Assembly: GCA_949775045.1 (NCBI GenBank)
Contig: OX459095.1
Span: 32,250,564-32,314,563, forward strand
DNA length: 64,000 nucleotides
Direction: 5' to 3'
Source: Metridium senile
Lineage: Eukaryota; Cnidaria; Anthozoa; Actiniaria; Metridiidae
The position numbers and the translations under genes are program-made. Shown here piece after piece: positions 36,101 through 47,596 of this stretch (position 1 is the stretch's first letter; every line of letters begins with the position of its first letter). The notes beneath the pieces were generated by a model. The model saw only the letters and a list, made by a program, of their open reading frames with translations. It made no database searches and was not told where the DNA came from.

Positions 36101-38934
36101 GTCACTTTTCTTTTCACTTATCAATTACTGTCACTTTTTTTTTCATTTATCAATTACTGTCACTTTTCTTTTCATTTATCAATTACTGTCACTTTTCTTT
36201 TCATTTATCAATCACTGTCACTTTTCTTTTCATTTATCAATTACTGTCACTTTTCTTTTCATTTATCAATTACTGTCACTTTTCTTTTCATTTATCAATC
36301 ACTCACTTTTCTTTTCATTTATCAATCACTCACGTTTCTTTTCATTTATCAATCACTGTCACTTTTCTTTTCATTTATCAATCACTGTCACTTTTCTTTT
36401 CATTTATCAATTACTGTCACTTTTCTTTTCATTTATCAATTACTGTCACTTTTCTTTTCATTTATCAATCACTGTCACTTTTCTTTTCATTTATCAATTA
36501 CTGTCACTTTTCTTTTCACTCATCAATTACTGTCACTTTTCTTTTCATTTATCAATCACTGTCACTTTTCTTTTCACTTATCAATTACTGTCACTTTTCT
36601 TTTCACTTATCAATTACTGCATGTCACTTTTCTTTTCACTCATCGATTACTGCATGTCACTTTTCTTTTCACTTATCAATTACTGTCACTTTTCTTTTCA
36701 CTTATCAATTACTGTCACTTTTCTTTTCACTTATCAATTACTGTCACTTTTCTTTTCACTTATCAATTACTGTCACTTTTCTTTTCACTTATCAATTACT
36801 GTCACTTTTCTTTTCACTTATCAATTACTGTCACTTTTCTTTTCACTCATCGATTACTGCATGTCACTTTTCTTTTCACTTATCAATCACTGTCACTTTT
36901 CTTTTCACTTATCAATTACTTCATTTATCTGTCACTTTTTTATATATCAGTAACTGTCACATTTTTTTTATATATATAGCCTGCAGTGCAGACATCCAGC
37001 TAGGGTTTGCTGTCCCAGTGTCAATCAAGCAGCCTATTGTTGATATCGAAGTGTCCAGGTTCATTCAGTCAATAGTTAGTCGATTTCATCTGGCTCCACA
37101 GAGGACACAAATTGGTGTAGTGACGTATGGAACGACGCCCAAAATGTCCTTCAGTTTTAACAGGTGCTCTTTAATTAAACAAATGATGTATTAGTTGATT
37201 TATCAAACTTTATCTATGTCAATAGATCTTTGTCTACATCTATGTCAGATGTTATCTCTGTCAATAAATCTATGTCAGATGTCATCTATGTCTACATCTA
37301 TGTCAGATGTCATCTATGTCTACATCTATGTCAGATGTCATCTATGTCTACATCTATGTCAGATGTCATCTCTGTCAATAGATCTATGTCAGATGTCATC
37401 TATGTCAATAGATCTATGTCAGATGTCATCTATGTCAATAGATCTATGTCAGATGTCATCTATATGTCTACTGATCTATGTCAGATGATATGTCATCTAT
37501 GTCTACATCTATGTCAGCTGTCATCTATGTCTACATCTATGTCAGATGTCATCTATGTCTACATCTATGTCAGATGTCATCTATATGTCTACTGATCTAT
37601 GTCAGATGATATGTCATCTATGTCTACATCTATGTCAGATGTCATCTATGTCTACATCTATGTCAGATGTCATCTATGTCTACATCTATGTCAGATGTCA
37701 TCTATGTCTACATCTATGTCAGATGTCATCTATATGTCTACTGATCTATGTCAGCTGTCATCTATGTCTACATCTATGTCAGATGTCATCTATATGTCTA
37801 CTGATCTATGTCAGCTGTCATCTATGTCTACATCTATGTCAGATGTCATCTATGTCAATAGATCTATGTCAGATGTCATCTATATGTCTACCGATCTATG
37901 TCAGATGTCAGAAGTCATCTATGTCAATAGATCTATGTCAGATGTCATCTATGTCTACATCTATGTCAGCTGTCATCTATGTCTACATCTATGTCAGATG
38001 TCATCTATGTCTACATCTATGTCAGATGTCATCTATGTCAATAGATCTATGTCAGATGTCATCTATGTCAATAGATCTATGTCAGATGTCATCTATGTCA
38101 ATAGATCTATGTCAGATGTCATCTATGTCAATAGATCTATGTCAGATGTCATCTATATGTCTACCGATCTATGTCAGATGTCAGATGTCATCAATGTCAA
38201 TAGATCTATGTCAGATGTCATCTATGTCTACATCTATGTCAGATGTCATCTATGTCAATAGATCTATGTCAGATGTCATCTATGTCATCTATGTCATTTG
38301 GTATATCATGTCATTCATGCAGGTGACTTGTTTTCCAAGTCGTCCATGGAGTTTATAATAAGTTAGCAGTTATAACCGATTGATTTGGTCGTTTTTCAGT
38401 TTCTCTTGTAAGCGTAAAGTACTTCATCAACTAAACAATCTGGGTCACATGTGTCGTCATGGCCGTCCTCGTATCGGTAAAGCCTTAACGTACGCTGATC
38501 ATCATCTGTTTAGTGGTTCATCACATAAATCAAAAGTACTCGTTGTTCTGACTGAACAAAGGTGAGGAGATAGTAGGGGAGGGGAGGGGTAGGTCGAGAC
38601 GTACGCTGATCATCATCTGTTTAGTGGTTCATCACATAAATCAAAAGTACTCGTTGTTCTAACTGAACAAAGGTGAGGTGATAGTAGGGGAGGGGAGGGG
38701 TAGGTCGAGACGTACGCTGATCATCATCTGTTTAGTGGTTCATCACATAAATCAAAAGTACTCGTTGTTCTAACTGAACAAAGGTGAGGTGATAGTAGGG
38801 GAGGGGAGGGGTAGGTCGAGACGTACGCTGATCATCATCTGTTTAGTGGTTCATCACATAAATCAAAAGTACTCGTTGTTCTAACTGAACAAAGGTGAGG
38901 TGATAGTAGGGGAGGGGAGGGGTAGGTCGAGACC

Positions 38935-38988
<54 letters not shown>

Positions 38989-39254
38989 TTTTTTTTCACA
39001 ATAATATAAAAATATATAAAACTATCTAAAAAATTTACAATTTCGATTATATATAAATATACAAATTACAATGCATTCAATTTATAAAAAGGATCATCTA
39101 AGAATGTTTAACTAAATATATACACTATTACAAATCTAATTCTGATCAAACTAATACAAACAAATAATACAGATAAGAATAATAATAATAGAAAAAGATA
39201 GATAAATAAATAAAAGTCTAGCTTATTCGGGCAATAGCGTTATATATAATAATG

Positions 39255-39334
<80 letters not shown>

Positions 39335-41215
39335 TTATTGTATTGAATATTATCTATCATGCGTAAAGTACATGTTTATATGATCAAATGCGCATTAAAA
39401 ATTATACAAAGATTCTAAAATACATTAACATGCCTAACAAAATTAATAACCTAACTTGCTAAGGTACTCCCTTTGTCCAAGTGGTAGGGGTGATCGGCGT
39501 CCCTTTTAGGGCTAAAAATATTCCCTGTGCGTGCCTTCTAGGGCCCTTGTAGGGTTCTTGCTTAAACTAAGTCTTTGACAGGCTTTGGCATGCAGTTCGC
39601 TTAATTTATGCATACATTTTAGGGTAATTTGCGAAATCGACCGCCGATCACCCCTACCACTTGGACAAAGGAAATGCCCCCGGGTGGTTATAATAGCTTT
39701 GTGTATAGAACTTAGTAACTTAGCTTCGTCTATTAATTCTTAGTGTTTTATATATTAAATGTATTTTATATTTCCATTTATAATTTATAGCATATTGATT
39801 ATCTTGTAAATTGAATTGAAGATCCCTTCCGGGAAGTTGCAATTAATACAGCTTACTGTATTGTATTGTAAATATGGGTGGCATGGGTGGCCTAGCGGTG
39901 AGAGCTAGCGCTGACCTTTCAGCGCTGTGGTCCAGGTTCGAGTCTCGGCTCGGGCATGGATTATATGTGATTTGAGTTTGTTTGATGTGTTCTTCTCTCG
40001 TATATCACGATGGTTTTTCTCCGGGTTATCCGGTGTTCCCTTAAAAATTAACATGTGAGCCGAAATATTTAACGTGGACATATTGAGTGTGAGTGAATTA
40101 TATTATTATGAGTATAGTATTATAGAACAGTATATAGTAAAACAAATTATAGTATTAAAATTATAGTATTAAAATTATAGTATTATTATTTATTATAGTA
40201 TTATAGTATTATTAGTATAGTATTATATTATTAGTAGTATATAGTAGGGCACATGATACGCGTGTCCAGCTAGAAGATTTATTTATTTTATAGGTCATGT
40301 GATAATGTACGCGTACCTGCCAGGGCTCTACGAAAGAACAATGTACGTACGATGGCAGTGGGTCTTGGTCGATATACTGATGGTAAACAACTCGATGGCA
40401 TCGTAGATAAACCACTGTTCGATAATATCTTCAACTCGGACCTTAATTACCTTCATCTTATGACAGATAACATTGTTAAGCATATTTGTTTAGGTGAGTT
40501 ACGATAGAGCAAAAACGTGCACCCCTATGTGGTACTCCCTTTGTCCAAGTGGTAGGGGTGATCGGCGCTCCTTTTATATAGGGTTGAAAATGTTCTCTGT
40601 GCGTACCTTTTAGAGTTCTTGCTCAAAAGGCAACTACGCAATATGACTCTATACCTGTAAGGGTCATGGTTACTTGGCTTTAGTAGTAAATGTAAGCTTA
40701 GCTGCCAAGAACATCGCAGAGTCGTACCTTTAAGGGACAGTTCTATTAATTTATGCGTACCTTTTAGGGGTTGACATCAACAAGGCTAGGACAGTTCTCT
40801 TAATCTATGAATACTTTTTAGGAGTCATTTGCGAAATCGACCGCCGATCACCCCTACCACTTGGACAAAAGGAAACAAACACTGTTTTTATTATATATGG
40901 TGTAGCTATAGTTTCCCTCGTAGCTGTGTTTAATGTAGTCACACAATGCTCTGATGAAGAAGCGTTGCGTGACGAGGCTAAACACGGTTGCCGGGGAGAC
41001 TATGATATAGCAGGACTATTATTCCTTTGGCTCTTACCACAGCAAGCCCGTCGCGAGAGAAAAGCTGTTGACTCCATTGTACTATCAACTTATGCTGGGA
41101 TATGTCTCAATCAAACGAATCCTTTTTAACTTGACATTTAGGCGCGGGAGGCTTTCTTGAAGATAAGTCAAAACGTCCCTGTCTGTGTTCCCTGCCACAT
41201 CATGAAATCTTGTAA
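24138..41215 (+). CDS. Secreted protein with two von Willebrand A domains (10 exons, 688 aa)
   Basis: Exons: 24138-24867, 25989-26015, 26582-26777, 27479-27655, 28578-28777, 32674-32790, 36980-37163, 38400-38561, 40294-40493, 41142-41215. All phases join and the total is 689 codons with TAA at 41213-41215. Residues 1 to about 28 are a signal peptide (core LIAWFAVSLLLF). Residues about 29-243 are Lys/Asn/Ser-rich, probably disordered. vWA1 is about 253-443, a Cys-containing linker about 444-482, vWA2 about 483-665, then a short Cys-rich tail. The architecture resembles matrilin- or collagen-like extracellular adhesion proteins, so an extracellular-matrix or mucus role is inferred. Exons 5 and 9 are both 200 bp and encode equivalent parts of the two domains, so the second arose by duplication. 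vWA2 lacks the metal-binding motif. Introns 6 and 7 carry large minisatellites. No closer family name is justified. Confidence 0.8.
25041..25500 (+). repeat. 56-bp minisatellite, about 8 copies
   Basis: The unit starts AAGGATTGATTGATTCGCTA and ends GATTGAATCACTG. It grew from simpler GATT-rich DNA on both sides. One copy near 25390 lacks two bases. It lies in vWA intron 1. Confidence 0.92.
25630..25793. mobile_element. GGGGCGGATC-type MITE with poly-G
   Basis: AGGGGCAGATCCAGAAAATT at the left and TTCCGCCCCTG at the right, with an internal G run of about 16. It lies in vWA intron 1. Confidence 0.55.
25815..25905 (-). mobile_element. Fragment of the GCTCGAAACGTC family
   Basis: The minus strand reads CTGATGA, a 13-base stem-loop segment, then GAAACGTCACC. 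It is preceded on the plus strand by TCGGTGTTTGATATAATAG. It lies in vWA intron 1. Confidence 0.55.
26123..26316. mobile_element. MITE of the GCATCGAAGCGAGACGAA family
   Basis: CCCTGCGCCATCTTGAAAGC at the left mirrors CAAGATGGCGCAGGGG at the right, with the same inner arms as 22351. It lies in vWA intron 2. Confidence 0.75.
26806..27051. mobile_element. MITE with CTTTGTCACCCGT ends
   Basis: CTTTGTCACCCGTGAAGTGA with CAAGCTAGTAGCGCAGGGGA is mirrored by GCGCCACTAGCTTG and GACGGGTGACAAAG. The inner GCGCAGGGGACTATGGGTAA is shared with 13443-13530. It begins 29 bases after vWA exon 3. Confidence 0.65.
27115..27240. mobile_element. Palindromic repeat with hammerhead-like arms
   Basis: CAACCTGAGCGGGAGTCATC at the left mirrors GATGACTGCCGCTCAGGTTG at the right around the self-complementary AAGAAAACGAAAAGA. 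The right arm reads CTGAAGA, a stem, then GAAACGTC. It may be a terminal remnant of a retroelement. Confidence 0.55.
27320..27515 (+). repeat. 98-bp tandem duplication across a splice acceptor
   Basis: AGACCATT, TATCCTGTTATCTGTTTATC, AATATTCTATCA and CTGAACAGACCA occur twice, about 98 bp apart. Each unit contains the intron end (ATAGGGG) and the first 40 or so bases of vWA exon 4. Only the second copy reads through in frame. Confidence 0.75.
27748..27995. repeat. Dispersed duplicate segment, copy 1
   Basis: GGTAATTTCGTGCGCGCACT, TTTTTGTCGCATCACCAACA and GCTGCTCTATCAGCAATATA recur in the same order at 28859-29085. It lies in vWA intron 4, about 90 bases after exon 4. Confidence 0.6.
28859..29085. 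repeat. Dispersed duplicate segment, copy 2
   Basis: Counterpart of 27748-27995, with about 75-80% apparent identity by eye. It lies in vWA intron 5, about 80 bases after exon 5. Confidence 0.6.
29399..29600. mobile_element. MITE of the CTAGTACCGCTGTAC family
   Basis: Left TTTCATGTAGCACCGCTGTA, right GTACAGCGATACTAGATAAC, with internal GCGCATTTGCACAGG matching its inverse. It lies in vWA intron 5. Confidence 0.7.
31118..31849. mobile_element. Mutator-like non-autonomous element (732 bp) with target duplication
   Basis: Terminal inverted repeats of about 57 bp (outer ends ATTCTCGTACCCAGACC and, on the other strand, ATTTTCGTACCCAGATCC; inner ends GCTCTGGGAAACC). The flanks repeat GGTGTCTTGT at 31108-31117 and 31850-31859. 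A 9-10-bp target duplication with long TIRs is typical of Mutator-like transposons. No transposase is present. It lies in intron 5 of the vWA gene. Confidence 0.75.
32293..32601. mobile_element. GGGATC-rich element with AGGGTCGTG ends
   Basis: AGGGTCGTGACC at the left mirrors GACACGACCCT at the right; the interior is built from GGGATCA units. It ends about 70 bases before vWA exon 6. Confidence 0.5.
33224..33383. mobile_element. MITE with AAAACAGACGTTCTTT ends
   Basis: AAAACAGACGTTCTTTTGGA and GGGGTTCCTGTGTTG are mirrored by CAACACACAGGAACCCC and AAAGAACGCCTGTTTT. It ends 70 bases before the sulfotransferase start codon. Confidence 0.7.
33454..34368 (+). pseudogene. Cytosolic sulfotransferase (SULT family), single exon with one premature TGA
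   Basis: The frame is open for 304 codons except for TGA at 33931-33933. Family landmarks are complete: TYPKSGTTW (5'-phosphosulfate loop of PAPS), the catalytic His region FKVHLPYF, YVMRNPKDVAVSLYWH (3'-phosphate site), GSWFDHV and the C-terminal RKGEVGDWRNYF. SULTs move a sulfonate group from PAPS to hydroxyl or amine groups of small molecules. The stop falls where the family usually has Trp before an acidic-Phe-Phe run, so one base change (TGG to TGA) explains it. The rest is uneroded, so this is a very young pseudogene, a polymorphic null allele or a sequence error; selenocysteine is unlikely. It is intronless, sits in intron 6 of the vWA gene on the same strand, and may derive from a retrocopy. 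I see no poly(A) tract. Confidence 0.85.
34505..34910. mobile_element. MITE of the CTAGTACCGCTGTAC family carrying a nested GGATCCAG element
   Basis: Outer ends GTTTCATGTCATCTAGTACC and AGTACAGCGGAGGTAGATAA. At 34560-34728 a second inverted pair (GTGGCGGATCCAGAATTTTT and its inverse near CTGGATCCGCCCCTG) interrupts it, with an (AT)n run inside. It lies just after the sulfotransferase in vWA intron 6. Confidence 0.65.
35500..35700 (+). repeat. (ATC)n-rich tract
   Basis: CATCATTGT and CATCATCAC units leading into the 30-bp minisatellite of vWA intron 6. Confidence 0.85.
35776..36960 (+). repeat. 30-bp minisatellite, about 38 copies
   Basis: The unit is CTGTCACTTTTCTTTTCATT followed by TATCAATTAC, with few variants (CACTTA for CATTTA, some 26-bp units). 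It runs right up to the acceptor of vWA exon 7 and forms its pyrimidine tract. Because 30 is a multiple of 3, long artificial open frames appear. Confidence 0.95.
37195..38300 (+). repeat. 28/30-bp minisatellite, about 36 copies
   Basis: Units share ATGTCAGATGTCATCTATGT and end either in CTACATCT (28 bp) or CAATAGATCT (30 bp). The two types are arranged in higher-order blocks. It fills most of vWA intron 7, starting 31 bases after exon 7. Confidence 0.95.
38488..38931 (+). repeat. Four tandem copies of 111 bp spanning the end of vWA exon 8
   Basis: Copies at 38488, 38599, 38710 and 38821. Each holds the last 74 bases of exon 8, the donor CAAAG/GTGAGG and the following G-rich intron start. 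Copies 2-4 are nearly identical to each other; copy 1 (the working exon) differs at a few bases. Confidence 0.9.
38935..38989 (+). repeat. (AAT)n microsatellite, first run in vWA intron 8
   Basis: About 18 AAT units directly after the 111-bp array. A second run of about 29 units is at 39248-39334, with AT-rich DNA between. Confidence 0.9.
39465..39672. mobile_element. MITE with CCTTTGTCCAAGTGGTAGGG ends, copy 1
   Basis: CCTTTGTCCAAGTGGTAGGG then GTGATCGGCG is exactly mirrored at the right (CGCCGATCACCCCTACCACT has one base of difference). It lies in vWA intron 8. Confidence 0.75.
39877..40095 (+). mobile_element. tRNA-derived SINE, full-length copy
   Basis: Begins with a tRNA-like head: box A TGGCCTAGCGGTGAGAGC and box B GGTTCGAGTCTC at pol III promoter spacing. 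A unique body follows (GATGTGTTCTTCTCTC, TTTTCTCCGGGTTATCCGG), then a tail containing AACATGTGAGCCGAAATATT. It lies in intron 8 of the vWA gene. Two further copies in the window prove it is a repeat family. Confidence 0.8.
40533..40872. mobile_element. MITE with CCTTTGTCCAAGTGGTAGGG ends, copy 2
   Basis: Same termini as copy 1 with a longer, partly duplicated interior (TTATGCGTACCTTTTAGG-like blocks). It lies in vWA intron 9. Confidence 0.75.
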
Positions 41216-42447
41216 AAAGGTATGAGCCTCCAACTATCTTACTGTCTTTTATCAAATTATCACGATACTTACCAATTTTTATTTGGTTATTTCAACCAGT
41301 TAATTTTTACAGTCTATACAGTTATTATACAGCGCATGCTTGTTAACAGTGTGGCTGCGATGTGTACCTTCAATAGCGGTAGGTCATGTAGGTCGGTAGG
41401 CGCTATTGAAGGACATGACGTCGCTATGTATAAACTGAAAAATTCTCTAAATCATACATACTCCAGATAACTGTTGCGTAGTGTTCGCGCCTTTTATAGT
41501 GGTTCATACATACGACCAATAGTAAAGCGCATATTGCGATGTTGTGAAACGCACCGCACAATGAATATTGCTACCCGTTTTATTCGTTCTTTATATTTTC
41601 TCTTGTGTGTGTATGCAGGATGATGCAAAGAAGGACCAGGAATTGAGTCATATTTATCGATCGTCAATATGAATGAACATTCCGACATTTCATCAATATG
41701 ATCGAGAGTGTTACAAGGGCTAGAGTACAATCATGGACAAGCATTAAAACATCTCCTATTACAGTATACAGCTAATTCAAAAAAGGTTGATATAGTTTTT
41801 GTTGCTTGTTGCATATCAAGCCCGAAATGCACTATGGATGATATAAAATCAAGGGAACGAGAGTAAAAGTATTGGGTATGGGTAGGGTGTATTGTTTATC
41901 AATACATAATAGTAGATTTGTAAAGCGCTATGAGCTATTCGAGGTGTTAGCGCTACATAAATAAGGCTTATCATTATTATTATCATCAAATAAACGTGTT
42001 GAATATTTAATTTTAATTCCAATGTATCGTGATCTTTTGTAGTTATAAATTCGTCAACATGCTCTGTTTGGGCTTCCTGTGGCTCTGTTGACATGGGCTT
42101 CCTGTGGTTTTTAAAATGGCGAACAAACACTTCTTTTCCCGCGCAGAAAGTAAAACAATATTTAAGCCTGAAAATAGCCTCGAATGTGTTTATTTTATAA
42201 ACTATCGAGTGTATGTGAATATAATGCTTCAATTTCTGCAACAATCTGGGCAGTTAAGCGAACTATATAGAGAAAAAAACAAGATGCAGGGATGTATCGA
42301 CCGAATGAATCGATCGCGAACTCACTCGATATGCTATGAAACAATACAGGCTGGACACCTCAATTCCACCGGAGAAAAATGGTAAGCATTATTGATAATT
42401 ACTTTATTCAAATTTCTTTTAAAGTAGTCAAGTAACAAAAGAACATA

Positions 42448-42717
42448 TTACGGAATTAAGGTGCATTAAAGAGATATACACTAAAGTGTGTTTCACGGAT
42501 TAGAGTGGTTTTCATTAACCCGCGAAACACACTTTAGTGCATTACTCTTTAATACACCCTAATTCCATTGTGTTCTTTTGTTGTTATTTGACTATTACAC
42601 TTAAATTAGTACACTTTGTTTCACGGGTTAATGAAAACCACTCTATTTTGTTGTAATTTGACTATTACACTTAAATTAGTACACTTTGTTTCACGGGTTA
42701 ATGAAAACCACTCTAAT
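42448..42717. mobile_element. MITE with AACCCGTGAAAC arms and internal tandem duplication
   Basis: GAGTGGTTTTCATTAACCCG mirrors GGGTTAATGAAAACCACTC. A 70-bp segment (TTTGACTATTACACTTAAAT to AAAACCACTCTA) occurs twice in tandem at 42583-42715. Relatives are at 54870 and 58467. Confidence 0.65.
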
Positions 42718-43089
42718 GAAAAGTGTATAATAATAAATGCCATTCTTTTGTGAACTATTTTTCTTCACAAGGAATCTTTTAAAGAGGAACTATGAAAGAA
42801 TGTTTGCCTTAAACAAAGAAACTTATTGACCAAGAGGATTGTATTCATAGCAAAACAATGGCAATTAGCAAACATAAAGGCCCCGGAAATAAGGTCAATC
42901 TTAGATGAGACCCATATCATTGGGATTCCTTTGGTTTCTAAAATTAACTTTGCCTATTTACAAATAGCTCCTGTCACATACTCCCATTTTCAAAGATGTC
43001 ACGTTTTACAGAAGAAAATATGGCTGCAATGTTTTGAATTCTAGTTTTGTGTAATTGGCCATTTACATAAATCATGCTATTATTATTAA

Positions 43090-43330
43090 CAATTGGTAAA
43101 TAGAATGAAATTTCTAACACTATAAACTGAATGTTAGCTTGACAGATGTATCAGGCTTTTGCAATATCCCTTGCTATTCCAATGAAAGACTAAAGCTTGA
43201 AATATCAGTAAAGTTAACATTCTTTACGGTGTTACAAATTTTATTCTATAATTACCTATCATTTATATCAAACACCAAAGCAGCCTACACTAGTTTAGTC
43301 GCTAGTTTAGTCGCTAGTTCCCATATCTAT
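43090..43330 (+). mobile_element. Copy of the GCTCGAAACGTC family
   Basis: GAATGAAATTTCTAACAC, then AGACTAAAGCTTGAAATATC, TTTACGGTGTTACAAATTTT and ACTAGTTTAGTCGCTAGTT in family order. It lies downstream of the vWA gene. Confidence 0.6.
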
Positions 43331-43918
43331 TTACTTTGTAAACTCTGTTAGATTTTCTGATCAAATAAAAACTTAGCTTTTTTTTATATGTTATTGTCAT
43401 AGTTATTATATTTGAAACTAGTCAATAATGCTGGTAAATTTTGTATTTCAAAACTGTAACATCTGTTTTCACTTCATTATAAACATGAGAAATAAAATTA
43501 TTTAACCCTCAAACTCATATGGATCTGTTGATTATTTTTAAATATCATACAATGGCTATTATTGACCCATGAAGTCTACCAATTAAAGTGTAATCGTCAG
43601 ATAAACACACAAGAATTAGAGAGAAGTAGTGCTAAATACTCTAAAGTCAAATTTCAGGGGTTTATAAAAAACACTATAAAAAAACACTATTTTATGACAA
43701 AATAGATAATACAAGAGATTTTAAGCATTTTTGTTTGTTTTTAATAAATGACGTACAAATTACAAATTGGGTTCAAAACTAGGCAGACAGTGGTGGAACA
43801 TTAATTGCTTTCCAGTTTGACTGAAATTTAGAACAAATGCATACCTATTAGGGATCAATATTTTTTATATGTCAAAAATAAGGTTAGAATTGTTCATTGG
43901 AAATATTTCTTGTGGAAT

Positions 43919-46066
<2,148 letters not shown>

Positions 46067-46147
46067 TTAGTTTTGTTGAGGTATTGAGTTTTGATATTGC
46101 TTCCAAGGCAGGAGTGTTTGAATGTGCAGTTTCTATAGTGGAGGGCG

Positions 46148-46155
46148 TATTTATA
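46148..46155 (-). promoter_or_regulatory. TATA box of actin A
   Basis: TATAAATA on the minus strand, about 90 bases upstream of the actin A start codon. This would give a 5' UTR of roughly 60 bases. Confidence 0.7.
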
Positions 46156-46294
46156 GTCGATGGACTCGGAAGCCGCTCGGCCGTGACACGAATAGATATT
46201 GTTGATGACGTTATTGACTACGACATCCAATCGAGTCTCAGCATGGAAAAGTAGTTATGAATGAGCAAAGCTGGCATCTATAAACTTCCAATAT

Positions 46295-46304
46295 CCTAAA
46301 AAGG
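46295..46304. promoter_or_regulatory. CArG (SRF) box in actin A promoter
   Basis: CCTAAAAAGG, a full CC(A/T)6GG match, about 140 bases upstream of the TATA box. This is a typical place for serum response factor sites in animal actin promoters. Binding is inferred from the motif alone. Confidence 0.6.
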
Positions 46305-47586
46305 AATTCCAAAGACCTGCAATTAAAGTGTATTCAAGCAAACATGCATAACTTTCAGCCATTGTTTTTCAGTAATTCATGAAGGCCAAAGCCAACATTC
46401 TTACGTCATCAACCAAACATTCAATATCTTTCGAAATCTTATTAAAAAGAATTCATTTGCATTTCTAGATATTTCGTACAGATTACATAAGGTATTTAAC
46501 TAGCTTACTTGCTGAATATAATCTAACAATCTAATGCTTTGAGAAAGTTTGCTTTTTGTAAGCATTTTTTAGATGGTACCGAGCAATAAATTTGACATAC
46601 TGTCATATTTGAAAAAAAGGTTGTTTGCAATCGACCTTATATGTCTTGTAGAATTGTTTAAAAGTGTATAAACAACGGATAACAGGTTAATGCGTATTGA
46701 CATTTATTCATCCGACAATACACCGTATATTTTGACGATAATTTCAAATATAGCTTTTTCGTGCAAAATGAAAATCACTCAATGCATGCAAAATCATTCA
46801 AACGAAAATTCTTTTAAACTCGAGAACGTTTTGAAATCATTCTAAAGAAATAATATTCAGTGTGGGGCTATGCTTTCTGAAGCATACATGCACGAGAAAA
46901 TTCGATGGAAACACGTAACTGTTTATTTTGTTGATGTTCCAACTTTTAACAATGCAAATGTATGTGAAACACGTCACCTTTATTAAAAACTCCAACCGTT
47001 ATATCATTTTAGAAAACTTTCATTTCACGGTTTACTGATGGGATGGATATTTTGAAAGTTTCGTAAACTTCTATAAAATCAAATTCGTGATATATAAAAA
47101 GAAATTAAATTATTTTTTCCACTACATTCAATTCATATATGACATATTTGTAAGTATTAAGCCCCTAAGGAATTATTTTTTATGCATTATGTAGATTAAG
47201 GTTTTTTCGAATATTTTTTTTATATACACACACACTAAAAAGAAAGAAGCGGAAATTATTTTTTTTGAAATGATAAAAATAACTAATAATAAATAAAATT
47301 CACATTTACTGCACGATATTCATTTTGCACGAACGTTTTAATGCTTTTAGATAGGACAAAACTTTTGCATACTTCAAATAGTTTGATGGTTTGTTAAGTA
47401 AATAAATCTGTTTTGACAAGTAAAAAATTCAAAACTTAATTCTGATATTTACGAATTTTTCAAGGCAATTTGACCAAAGCGATAATACTATATATGGTAA
47501 TGTAGGTCTTCTAAATTTGCTTATGAATAATTCTTTCATGTAACGACAGGTCGCCAAGAGCTAACTCTCATGTTAAATCAACCTGA

Positions 47587-47596
47587 CCAATTATGG
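47587..47596. promoter_or_regulatory. CArG-type box between the two actins
   Basis: CCAATTATGG fits CC(A/T)6GG. It lies in the shared upstream region, about 690 bases before the actin B start codon and 1.5 kb from that of actin A. It could serve either gene or be a chance match. Confidence 0.4.

Larger units (their letters stand above)
36980..40493 (+). other. vWA domain 2, degenerate metal site
   Basis: Three exons encode SADIQLGFAVPVSI, TQIGVVTYG, RIGKAL and VLVVLTEQRS. Every landmark aligns with vWA1, but DxSxS is replaced by VPVSI and LTDG by LTEQ, so the classical metal-ion-dependent adhesion site is gone. The fold is probably retained. Confidence 0.8.
41216..43918. other. Spacer between vWA gene and actin A
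   Basis: No gene can be defended. An open segment at 42104-42385 ends in a GT donor-like site and could be an orphan exon. The rest contains an inverted-repeat element (42448-42717), a copy of the GGTAATATAATGAAATTTGT family (43090-43330) and AT-rich sequence next to the actin A 3' end. Confidence 0.5.

Noticed and set aside
35776..36960. Regular 30-bp repeat considered as a CRISPR-like array
   Set aside because: Units are directly adjacent without unique spacers, and the locus is a eukaryotic intron.
35589..37194. Open frames of 454 and 498 codons over the 30-bp array, one running into vWA exon 7
   Set aside because: The period is a multiple of three and the unit lacks stops in two frames, so long frames arise automatically. 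Composition (Phe, Ser, Leu, Ile repeats) is that of a translated pyrimidine-rich satellite, and exon 7 is better joined by its splice acceptor to exon 6.
37195..38358. Open frames of up to 270 codons rich in MSSMSTSMSD-type units
   Set aside because: Translated 28/30-bp minisatellite in an intron; several frames are open at once.
39877..39960. tRNA-like segment as a functional tRNA gene
   Set aside because: A and B boxes are present, but acceptor-stem pairing is poor and the sequence continues into a repeated SINE body shared with 58896-59132.
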